The notes under the pieces were generated by a model. The model did not search any database and was not told where the DNA came from. It was given only the letters and a program-made list of their open reading frames with translations. Below are positions 1-5,024 of a stretch of 5,024 bases of DNA, piece by piece. The DNA is from an uncultured Selenomonas sp. (GTDB lineage Bacteria > Bacillota > Negativicutes > Selenomonadales > Selenomonadaceae). Position 1 is the first letter of the stretch; every line of letters begins with the position of its first letter. Both the position numbers and the translations under genes were made by a program. The stretch is taken from the NCBI GenBank assembly GCA_938045435.1, contig CALIBA010000067.1, positions 1 to 5,024 of the forward strand. Direction: 5' to 3'.

Positions 1-194
1 GCCGGCAGGCCGGTAAGACGTATACGTTCGGGGCGCTCGCGTTCGCCCTGTGCACAGAGTGAATGAGAACGCTTCACCGGGCAGTAGGAAAAGAGATCGA
101 CCGTGCCGCCGCCCTCACAGACCTTAAGTGCAGCCAGAAGACCCGCCAGACCGCCGCCAACGATGATTACCTTATTTTCTGGTACTTTAGCCAT
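1..194 (-). CDS. sdhA: Succinate dehydrogenase/fumarate reductase flavoprotein subunit, N-terminal part only
   Basis: This subunit holds the FAD and the dicarboxylate site that interconverts fumarate and succinate. It sits on the inner face of the membrane, bound through the iron-sulfur subunit to the cytochrome b subunit encoded just upstream. About 64 codons are visible. The start ATG at 192-194 has AAAGGAGA (201-208) five bases ahead and lies 24 bases after the sdhC stop. Residues 9-18 form the FAD-binding Rossmann turn (VIIVGGGLAG). Residues 39-50 read PVKRSHSLCAQG, the family motif whose histidine (H44 here) carries the covalent flavin. After CAQG the family continues GGIN, but this frame gives E-R-E-R-P, and no other frame restores the family sequence. 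The frame stays open to the window edge. This could be a frameshift, a rearrangement or an assembly error at a contig end. The family call is sure; whether the gene is intact is not. It could equally be named frdA. Confidence 0.85.
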   Translation of the reverse strand, partial: MAKVPENKVIIVGGGLAGLLAALKVCEGGGTVDLFSYCPVKRSHSLCAQGERERPERIRLTGLP

Positions 195-218
195 TCTAAC
201 TCTCCTTTGCTGCGATTC

Positions 219-851
219 TTACATGAAATAACTGGCCATGAAGGCAAGTGTGACAAGACTCATCAATGTGCAGAGCCCCATTGCCATTGCATTGATGACA
301 GACTGGGCGCGCGGTCCCTTGGCAATTCCCCATGTCATGCAAAACGTCGAGATACCATTACAGAAGTGAAAAATCGCTGCGAGCATGCCGATCGTATACA
401 GCACCGTATGGAGGATCGCATAGTCTCCCGTCACAAAGTAGGTGTAGAGCAGGTCATAGTTGACATGCGTCCCCATGACCCCCTTCTCCCAAATACGCAT
501 ATAGCCAACATGCCAAATGAGAAAGGGGATCAGCAGCCATGCCGTATAACGTTGTACAGCGAACTGCCAATTACGCACATATCCATAATGACTTGGGTTG
601 TTCTTCGCCTGCGCCGCAATATAGATCCCGTAAATTGCATGAAAGAGCAGCGGAAGAGCAATGGCGAAGATCTCAAGTCCATAAAATAAAGGACGGGGAA
701 TGAGCTCCATCATAGCAAGCGAGTCATTAAACGCTTTTGCTCCATGGAGTACTGTCGAATTCGTAAAAACGTGTTCAAAGAGAAACACGCCAACGACAAC
801 AAGCCCAACCAGTGAATGCAGCCGCCGCATGTAAAAGGTTGTGTGGAACAT
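219..851 (-). CDS. sdhC: Succinate dehydrogenase/fumarate reductase cytochrome b558 subunit
   Basis: This is the membrane anchor of the complex. It exchanges electrons between menaquinone and the iron-sulfur and flavoprotein subunits through two b hemes. The 210-residue product resembles the one-piece anchor of Bacillus SdhC and Wolinella FrdC. I see five hydrophobic spans, roughly residues 11-31, 56-80, 101-120, 142-166 and 186-208. Histidines at 27, 71, 114 and 162 lie in the first four spans with nearly the spacing of the four axial heme ligands known in Bacillus SdhC, so a di-heme protein is likely. The ATG at 849-851 has AGGAGG (858-863) six bases upstream; a second ATG at 854-856 is out of frame. 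It lies 111 bases after fumarase beta and 24 bases before the flavoprotein gene, so co-transcription is likely. The direction of the reaction cannot be read from this subunit; frdC would be an equal name. Confidence 0.93.
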   Translation of the reverse strand: MFHTTFYMRRLHSLVGLVVVGVFLFEHVFTNSTVLHGAKAFNDSLAMMELIPRPLFYGLEIFAIALPLLFHAIYGIYIAAQAKNNPSHYGYVRNWQFAVQRYTAWLLIPFLIWHVGYMRIWEKGVMGTHVNYDLLYTYFVTGDYAILHTVLYTIGMLAAIFHFCNGISTFCMTWGIAKGPRAQSVINAMAMGLCTLMSLVTLAFMASYFM

Positions 852-962
852 TTCATACCTCCTAAATATGTAGATCCCTGGAAACTGCTGAGAAACAGCC
901 GCTCCTCTGATTCAGAAGCTTCCTTAGATTTGTCATGCACCAACCCATGAAATAAATACAGA
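852..962 (-). other. Intra-operon spacer between fumarase beta and sdhC, with a weak hairpin
   Basis: This 111-base gap holds the sdhC ribosome binding site. It also holds a possible six-pair stem at 901-906 / 914-919, including one G-U pair, with a seven-base loop. No T run follows on the minus strand, so it does not look like a terminator. I see no convincing -35/-10 pair, which favours sdhC being transcribed from the fumarase promoter. The hairpin could be a processing or stability site, but the evidence is weak. Confidence 0.3.
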
Positions 963-1520
963 TCAGAGCCTGCGGTAGGGCTTTTGCCCGATTTCGTAGA
1001 AATCATTCCCCTCCGAGTCAATCACGACAATACAGGGAAAATCTTCAACTGTCAATTTTGCAACAGCTTCTGGTCCGAGTTCCGGATATCCCACTACCTC
1101 ATATTTTTTAACTGATTTTGCTATCAGCGCCGCTGCTCCACCAACGGCGGCAAAGTAGGTGACACCATTCTTCTTCATTGCATCAACGACTTCCGGTGAA
1201 CGCGATCCCTTGCCAACCATCCCCTTGATTCCCTGTGCAAGCATCGTCGGCGTATAGGCATCCATACGCCCGGAGGTCGTTGGTCCGCAGGAACCAATCG
1301 GATCGCCCGGTTTTGCAGGTGTGGGTCCAAGGTAGTAAACAATTTGATCATGCCAGTCAACAGGCAGAGATTCCCCTTTTGCAAGAGCTTCCGTCATCGC
1401 CTTGTGCGCTGCATCACGCGCACTGATGATCGTCCCCGTAATCAGCACGCTGTCTCCGGCTCTCAATTTTCGGGACATCTCCTCCGTAAATGGAGTAGTG
1501 ATACGGATACTTTCCGCCAT
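963..1520 (-). CDS. fumB: Class I (iron-sulfur) fumarate hydratase, beta subunit
   Basis: This is the C-terminal half of the oxygen-sensitive [4Fe-4S] fumarase as a separate 185-residue chain, the usual length for split enzymes. With the alpha subunit it reversibly hydrates fumarate to L-malate in the cytoplasm. Residues 78-86 read CGPTTSGRM, the family signature. T81, T82 and R85 correspond to substrate-binding and catalytic residues in the Leishmania class I fumarase structure, and R35 and K104 fall at about the spacing of two further substrate ligands. The ATG at 1518-1520 has GGGAGGA (1528-1534) seven bases upstream; another ATG at 1525-1527 is out of frame. The gene starts 42 bases after the alpha subunit stop. 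The family also contains L(+)-tartrate dehydratase beta (TtdB), which sequence alone does not fully exclude, but placement directly ahead of the succinate dehydrogenase/fumarate reductase genes argues for fumarase. Here fumB means the beta subunit, not the full-length E. coli FumB. Confidence 0.93.
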   Translation of the reverse strand: MAESIRITTPFTEEMSRKLRAGDSVLITGTIISARDAAHKAMTEALAKGESLPVDWHDQIVYYLGPTPAKPGDPIGSCGPTTSGRMDAYTPTMLAQGIKGMVGKGSRSPEVVDAMKKNGVTYFAAVGGAAALIAKSVKKYEVVGYPELGPEAVAKLTVEDFPCIVVIDSEGNDFYEIGQKPYRRL

Positions 1521-1562
1521 TGGGCATTCCTCCCTAAATATACACAGTCCAGCATCCTAAAA

Positions 1563-2405
1563 TCATAACACGCGATGCGCATGTCTGAGTGCATGACAGC
1601 AGATGGTAACAGCAACGGGCAGACCTGCGATATGCGTTGCTCCCCATTCAATATTGACCGCAATTGCCGTCGTCGTTCCGCCAAGCTGCGGTCCAATGCC
1701 TGTTTTGTTGATCTCTTGGAGAAGTTCACGCTCAAGATTTGCATATTCTGGTGTGGCATTACGGGAATCAATGGGACGAGTCAGCGCCTTTTTCGAGAGA
1801 AGTGCTGCCTGATCCATCGTTCCACCAATACCAATGCCAACAACCATCGGCGGACATGGATTCGGTCCCGCATGCTGAATGATCTCCATCACAGCTTTCT
1901 TCACACCCTCGACCCCATCCGCAGGAACGAGCATCTTCACACCGGACTTATTCTCAGAGCCGAACCCTTTTGGGGCGATCGTAATCTCGAGTCGATCTCC
2001 CGGAACAACCTTTGTGTAGATAATCCCGGGTGTGTTATCCTGCGTGTTCTTGCGGTTAAAAAGTGGTTCTGCAACAACAGATTTGCGCAGATAGCCCTCC
2101 GTATACCCCTTTGCAATCCCCTCGTTGATTGCATCATCAAGTAGTTTTCCTGTGATGTGAAGATCCTGCCCGATCTCTACAAACACAATAGTCATCCCCG
2201 TATCCTGACAGTACGGTCGATCTTCTTCACGGGCAATCTCAGCATTCCGGATGATCTGATCCAAAACGACCTTGCCTACGGGAGATTCTTCTGTCTCTCG
2301 CCCCCTTTTTAGTCCCTCGTAGACATCATGAGGAAGGTAATACGCCGCTTCTTTGCACATCGCGGCAATATTCTCCGTGATTTCTTTTGCGTCTAGTTCT
2401 CGCAA
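1563..2405 (-). CDS. fumA: Class I (iron-sulfur) fumarate hydratase, alpha subunit
   Basis: This 280-residue chain is the N-terminal half of the split class I fumarase and holds the [4Fe-4S] cluster. C66 (in YCQDTGM), C184 (in NPCPP) and C270 (in TICCH) match the order and approximate spacing of the three cluster ligands known in the family; the open iron site binds substrate. D68 in CQDTG corresponds to a proposed catalytic aspartate. GIGIGGT (191-197) and the ending WGATHIAGLPVAV are further family marks. The start is TTG at 2403-2405: AGGAGGGA lies five bases upstream, the protein opens MRELDAKEI as expected, and no in-frame ATG lies near. The product cannot work without the beta subunit 42 bases downstream. 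Transcription most likely begins at the strong promoter at 2449-2477. A tartrate dehydratase role is possible but less likely given the sdh genes downstream. The symbol is used in the split-subunit sense. Confidence 0.94.
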   Translation of the reverse strand: MRELDAKEITENIAAMCKEAAYYLPHDVYEGLKRGRETEESPVGKVVLDQIIRNAEIAREEDRPYCQDTGMTIVFVEIGQDLHITGKLLDDAINEGIAKGYTEGYLRKSVVAEPLFNRKNTQDNTPGIIYTKVVPGDRLEITIAPKGFGSENKSGVKMLVPADGVEGVKKAVMEIIQHAGPNPCPPMVVGIGIGGTMDQAALLSKKALTRPIDSRNATPEYANLERELLQEINKTGIGPQLGGTTTAIAVNIEWGATHIAGLPVAVTICCHALRHAHRVL

Positions 2406-2410
2406 AATAA

Positions 2411-2418
2411 TCCCTCCT
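2411..2418 (-). promoter_or_regulatory. Ribosome binding site that fixes the TTG start of fumarase alpha
   Basis: On the minus strand this reads AGGAGGGA, ending five bases before TTG. It is nearly a perfect anti-16S match, and its position supports the non-ATG start, since no ATG or GTG in the right frame lies at a suitable distance. Confidence 0.85.
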
Positions 2419-2448
2419 ATAAATATAACTTATACACCTGTCAGCTAA

Positions 2449-2477
2449 ATCATAACATATTTTTCTCTTGCTTTCAA
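2449..2477 (-). promoter_or_regulatory. Strong sigma-A-type promoter for the fumarase-sdh operon
   Basis: On the minus strand the -35 box TTGAAA (2472-2477) and the -10 box TATGAT (2449-2454) each match five of six consensus bases. They are separated by exactly 17 bases, and a TG one base before the -10 makes it an extended -10. Transcription would begin near 2442, giving a leader of about 35 bases before the TTG start. This is read by eye, with no start-site data. Confidence 0.72.
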
Positions 2478-2669
2478 GCTTCTCAAATCAAGCGTAACAC
2501 CTTATAAAAAGTGAATCTTGTTCAATTTTAGAAGGGATTCCATAAGATATTCCCCTAGTAATTTTATTATTTTTTAGTTCTATTTTATTATATTATTGAT
2601 AAATTTTTTTTATCATTTCTCCACACCTATCGGTCATGTCAAATCTGTATAAATAGGATTTTTGAGATC
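2478..2669. other. AT-rich spacer between yfcE and the fumarase promoter
   Basis: No gene is visible on either strand. The stretch is almost entirely A and T between about 2560 and 2615. A seven-pair inverted repeat, TGATAAA (2597-2603) and TTTATCA (2609-2615) around a five-T loop, is mostly A-T and would be a weak terminator for yfcE at best. A perfect TTGACA on the minus strand (2637-2642) has no matching -10 box at the usual distance. The tract could act as an upstream element for the promoter next to it, but that is a guess. Confidence 0.4.
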
Positions 2670-3155
2670 TTACGGCAAACGAATCAATGTTATCTGTGGC
2701 GGCTCTTTTTCTGTAATCTCTATGAGCATAAACGAACCATGCTGTGCATCACGCGGCTTTGCGATACTGCCTGGATTGAGGATGGTAATATCGCCATACT
2801 CCTCATATGCGATATGTGTGTGTCCAAAAACGGCCATATCGGCTCCGGCTTCACGGGCGGCCATCGCAAGTCTCTCTGTTCCAAAACCAACATGAAACAG
2901 ATGCCCATGTGTTAGAAAAATACGATGCCCTGCCACATCTATCGTCGTTTCATCATAAATACTATCCACGTAAGAATCACAATTACCAAGAACGCATGAA
3001 ACCTTCTTTCCTGTACGCTCTGCCAGAACCTTTGCATCCACTGCAAAATCCCCCGCATGGAGCCACAGCGCAACATCTTCCGTACCTGGAACTGTAAGCA
3101 TATCTTCAAATACAGATAATAACCCATGACTGTCACTAACAACCCCAATTTTCAT
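2670..3155 (-). CDS. yfcE: YfcE-type metallophosphoesterase (putative phosphodiesterase)
   Basis: This is a small cytoplasmic calcineurin-like phosphoesterase of the YfcE/MJ0936 family. Family members use two divalent metals to cleave simple phosphodiesters in vitro; their natural substrate is mostly unknown. At 161 residues it has the normal length and carries every metal-binding motif: D8 and H10 (SDSHG), D36 (HAGD), N58 (GNCD), H83 (THGH), and H112 and H114 (GHTH). The later NPGS...KPR block (127-135) is also typical. There is no signal peptide or membrane span. The ATG at 3153-3155 has GGGGGA (3164-3169) eight bases upstream. In many Firmicutes this gene follows rph and rdgB; here it stands alone behind its own promoter, with a broken plus-strand gene upstream and the fumarase operon downstream. 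No strong terminator follows it, so some read-through into the fumarase genes is possible. The family is sure; the physiological role is not. Confidence 0.93.
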   Translation of the reverse strand: MKIGVVSDSHGLLSVFEDMLTVPGTEDVALWLHAGDFAVDAKVLAERTGKKVSCVLGNCDSYVDSIYDETTIDVAGHRIFLTHGHLFHVGFGTERLAMAAREAGADMAVFGHTHIAYEEYGDITILNPGSIAKPRDAQHGSFMLIEITEKEPPQITLIRLP

Positions 3156-3230
3156 ACCAAAAATCCCCCATCATCTGAAAATAGTTCATATTTTTTAGTG
3201 AATACCATAATAACCTTATGGATATAAAGG

Positions 3231-3259
3231 AGTATAACAGATCCTTGTCACCCTCACAA
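3231..3259 (-). promoter_or_regulatory. Promoter for yfcE
   Basis: On the minus strand TTGTGA (3254-3259, four of six) and TATACT (3231-3236, five of six) are separated by 17 bases, and a TG sits one base before the -10. Transcription would begin near 3224, leaving a leader of roughly 70 bases. The extended -10 makes up for the weaker -35. The plus strand of the -10 region also contains AAAGGAG, possibly the old ribosome binding site of the lost plus-strand gene. Confidence 0.55.
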
Positions 3260-3266
3260 TGACAAG
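3244..3266. repeat. Inverted repeat around the yfcE -35 box (possible operator)
   Basis: Two perfect seven-base arms, CTTGTCA (3244-3250) and TGACAAG (3260-3266), flank nine bases that contain the yfcE -35 hexamer. No T run follows on either strand, so a terminator is unlikely. The placement suits a dimeric repressor that would block the promoter, but no regulator is encoded in the window and I do not recognise the site. Confidence 0.45.
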
Positions 3267-3317
3267 CATCTTAATTATACATCACACTCCTCTTTGTATT
3301 GGAAGATCCTTCTATAC

Positions 3318-3592
3318 GACTTCGGTATGGATCGCTTCTTGGAACTTGCCCCGCATGCGGGTACCACAGCTGCAACTTCATCGACAAGTGGACAAATACC
3401 CCTGTACTTAAGACACATAAACGCATCACGCTCGACGGCAAGAAAATTGCTCTCATCGGCATGACCACGCCCGAGACATTGATCTCCTCCACGCCAAAAT
3501 TCTTTTAGGATAAAAACGGAAAATTCATCTATGGATTCTTCGAGGGTGAAGACGGGAGCAAACTATACACACAGGTTCAAAGGACACATTGA
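3318..3592 (+). pseudogene. Remnant of a 5'-nucleotidase/metallophosphatase gene
   Basis: The translated pieces match the N-terminal metallophosphatase domain of bifunctional UshA-like 5'-nucleotidases, which remove phosphate from nucleotides. Piece one (frame of 3318) reads DFGMDRFLELAPHAG, the region after the family's GNHEFDYG motif. At about 3360 the match moves to another frame; restoring one T after GGG-T would rejoin it to YHSCNF. Piece two continues through NTPVLK and GKKIALIGMTTPET to STPKFF, then meets TAG at 3506-3508 where a glutamine codon (CAG) is expected. The match resumes as DKNGKFIYGFF and LYTQVQ up to TGA at 3590-3592. The first metal-binding motifs and everything after about 3592 are missing. 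The reading IEDSKRI in yet another frame from 3588 may be a little more of the same gene. It lies on the strand opposite all its neighbours. At least three lesions make a working product very unlikely. Confidence 0.8.
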
Positions 3593-3744
3593 GGATAGTA
3601 AACGCATCCTTTTCTATAAGCATTTTTATACCACCATCGGACAGACATCTGATACATATAACCATGCTGCATCCTAATGTATGCCAATATATTGACGCCA
3701 TTGAAAGCAATCCATCAACAAAGGGATCAAAACGGAGGTCACAG
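3593..3744. other. Unexplained spacer after the pseudogene
   Basis: I recognise nothing here on either strand. Open frames crossing it give translations without recognisable motifs, and the minus-strand one runs into guaA in the wrong frame. It may be eroded sequence from the lost gene, changed beyond recognition by eye. Confidence 0.35.
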
Positions 3745-3787
3745 AAAATAAAAAATGCAGAGAACCTTGATATACAAGGCACTCTGC
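3745..3787 (-). terminator. Intrinsic terminator of guaA
   Basis: Beginning 11 bases past the guaA stop, the minus strand forms GCAGAG, a T-T mismatch, a G-U pair and CCTTG, closed by a five-base loop (3770-3774) with the matching arm CAAGG...CTCTGC. It is followed by A and then TTTTTT-A-TTTT. This is a textbook rho-independent terminator. On the plus strand the same stem is followed by TTATTTTT, so it may also stop transcription coming from the pseudogene side. Confidence 0.9.
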
Positions 3788-3798
3788 GCTTATTTTTA

Positions 3799-5024
3799 CT
3801 ATTCAAGTTCAATTGTTGCAGGCGGCTTCCCTGTACAATCATAGAGCACACGATTGACACCGCGGACTTCATTAACGATACGTGTGGTGACTTTACTCAG
3901 TACATCCCATGGAATCTGTGCTGCTTCTGCTGTCATAAAATCACTGGTATTTACAGCACGAAGGACGATGGCATAATCGTAAGTACGTCCATCCCCCATG
4001 ACTCCGACAGACCGCATATTTGTCAACGCTGCAAAGTATTGCCCTAGGCCTTTATGCAGACCTGCATTGATAATTTCTTCACGGTAAATTGCATCCGCTT
4101 CCTGTACGATATGTACTTTTTCCGCAGTAACCTCACCGATGATACGAATCCCAAGTCCAGGTCCCGGAAAAGGCTGTCGATCAACAAGGGACTCCGGAAG
4201 TCCAAGCTCACGTCCTGCTGCGCGCACCTCATCCTTAAAAAGCAGACGAAGAGGCTCTACAATCTCTTTGAAGTCCACATGGTCAGGCAGACCTCCAACA
4301 TTGTGGTGAGATTTTATCACAGCTGATTTTCCAAGACCGCTTTCTATGACATCCGGATAGATCGTCCCCTGCACGAGAAAGTCCACGGTGCCAATCTCAC
4401 GTGCAGCTTCTTCAAAAACACGAATAAACTCTGCACCAATGATCTTGCGCTTTTGCTCTGGCTCAGTCACGCCTCTGAGTTTTTCATAAAAACGATCATG
4501 GGCATTGATACGGATAAAGTTGACATCATAGACACCTGAAGCACCAAAAACAGCTTCTACTTCATCTCCTTCTCCTTTGCGCAGCAAACCATGATCCACA
4601 AAAACACAGGTAAGCTGCTGCCCGATTGCTTTTGAGAGAAGCACTGCCGCGACAGAGGAATCAACGCCGCCTGAAAGAGCACAGAGTGCACGCCCTGTTC
4701 CTATTTTCAGACGCAGCTCCTCTATGGTTTTCTGGACAAAGGAATCCATGCGCCATGTTCCTGTGCAGCCACAGATGCGATAGACAAAGTTTCGCAGAAT
4801 CTGAGCCCCGTACGCTGTATGCAAGACCTCAGGATGAAATTGAACGGCATAGAGATGCTTATTCGAATTTTCCATCGCTGCTATAGGACAAACCGGCGTA
4901 TGCGCTGTTACATGGAAATCTCCAGGAAGTGAACTGATGTAGTCTGTATGGCTCATCCAGCAGATATTTTTCTCAGGGATGCCATCAAAGAGCTGAGAAT
5001 CTTGTCCCGTGACGACTACCTCTG
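3799..5024 (-). CDS. guaA: GMP synthase (glutamine-hydrolysing), missing its N-terminus at the window edge
   Basis: GuaA makes GMP from XMP, ATP and glutamine in the last step of guanine nucleotide synthesis, in the cytoplasm. About 407 of the usual 510 or so residues are visible. The frame runs past the window edge: the bases before the methionine at 4954-4956 encode VVVTGQDSQLFDGIPEKN, typical of the glutaminase domain, so that methionine is internal. QFHPEVLHT (histidine at 4834-4836) supplies the His and Glu of the amidotransferase triad; the nucleophilic Cys lies outside the window. The ATP pyrophosphatase loop SGGVDSS is at 4654-4674, followed by GTIYPDVIESG, KSHHNVGGLP and PFPGPGLGIRIIGEVT. 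The C-terminal dimerisation domain ends KPPATIELE; the family usually ends IEWE, so Leu for Trp is a small oddity. The stop is TAG at 3799-3801, 11 bases ahead of the terminator. Promoter and any purine riboswitch would lie beyond the window. Confidence 0.98.
   Translation of the reverse strand, partial: EVVVTGQDSQLFDGIPEKNICWMSHTDYISSLPGDFHVTAHTPVCPIAAMENSNKHLYAVQFHPEVLHTAYGAQILRNFVYRICGCTGTWRMDSFVQKTIEELRLKIGTGRALCALSGGVDSSVAAVLLSKAIGQQLTCVFVDHGLLRKGEGDEVEAVFGASGVYDVNFIRINAHDRFYEKLRGVTEPEQKRKIIGAEFIRVFEEAAREIGTVDFLVQGTIYPDVIESGLGKSAVIKSHHNVGGLPDHVDFKEIVEPLRLLFKDEVRAAGRELGLPESLVDRQPFPGPGLGIRIIGEVTAEKVHIVQEADAIYREEIINAGLHKGLGQYFAALTNMRSVGVMGDGRTYDYAIVLRAVNTSDFMTAEAAQIPWDVLSKVTTRIVNEVRGVNRVLYDCTGKPPATIELE

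Noticed and set aside
63..689. Long plus-strand open frame of 208 codons antisense to sdhC
   Set aside because: It overlaps the well-supported sdhC and sdhA starts, its translation has no family features, and it lacks a suitable ribosome binding site. It is a shadow.
901..919. Hairpin before sdhC as a terminator
   Set aside because: The stem is short, includes a G-U pair and is not followed by a T run.
1575..2144. Plus-strand open frame of 189 codons antisense to fumarase alpha
   Set aside because: It lies fully inside a conserved gene on the other strand and carries no known motif.
2637..2642. Perfect TTGACA on the minus strand after yfcE
   Set aside because: No -10-like hexamer lies 16-18 bases downstream; the nearest AT-rich hexamers are 20 or more bases away.
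3244..3266. Possible Rex (NADH sensor) site at the yfcE promoter
   Set aside because: Rex sites have TTGTGA and TCACAA six bases apart. The arms here are TTGTCA and TGACAA nine bases apart.
3259..3290. Plus-strand ATG giving MTSILIIHHT, which faintly recalls the ILHTND opening of metallophosphatases
   Set aside because: The match is too short, is in a different frame from the pseudogene blocks, and AAAGGAG lies about 26 bases away. It could be the old start after an internal deletion, but I cannot support it.
3589..4047. Plus-strand open frame of 152 codons across the guaA terminator
   Set aside because: It runs antisense through the terminator stem and the conserved C-terminus of GuaA. The product is unrecognisable.
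1..5024. A new defence, mobile or biosynthetic system
   Set aside because: Every intact gene belongs to a well-known housekeeping family. There is no transposase, integrase, array of repeats or cluster of unknown genes.

Overview
The window looks like an ordinary chromosomal stretch from an anaerobic, propionate- or succinate-forming Firmicute. Negativicutes (Selenomonas-like) is my best guess. I infer this from the two-subunit iron-sulfur fumarase, the one-piece five-helix cytochrome b subunit, strong AGGAGG-type ribosome binding sites and AT-rich spacers; no marker gene confirms it. All intact genes are on the minus strand, and the window cuts a gene at each end.

Read in the direction of transcription (right to left): the C-terminal four fifths of guaA (GMP synthetase) ends at a clear intrinsic terminator near 3745-3787. 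The next 640 bases hold no intact gene. They contain the plus-strand wreck of a 5'-nucleotidase/metallophosphatase gene (3318-3592), an unexplained stretch, and a good minus-strand promoter framed by an inverted repeat. That promoter drives a YfcE-type phosphodiesterase (2670-3155). A very AT-rich spacer follows and carries a strong extended -10 promoter at 2449-2477.

This second promoter begins a likely operon: fumarase alpha (TTG start), fumarase beta, the cytochrome b subunit of succinate dehydrogenase/fumarate reductase, and the first 50 or so codons of its flavoprotein. Together these would carry out malate to fumarate to succinate, with menaquinol as the expected electron donor at the membrane. 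This is the reductive branch used in succinate and propionate fermentation, although the same enzymes can run in the oxidative direction.

I found no CRISPR array, tRNA, rRNA, intact mobile element or candidate novel system. The points most worth a second look are the flavoprotein reading frame, which leaves the family pattern within the first 45 bases of the window, the three-lesion 5'-nucleotidase pseudogene, and the inverted repeat around the yfcE promoter.
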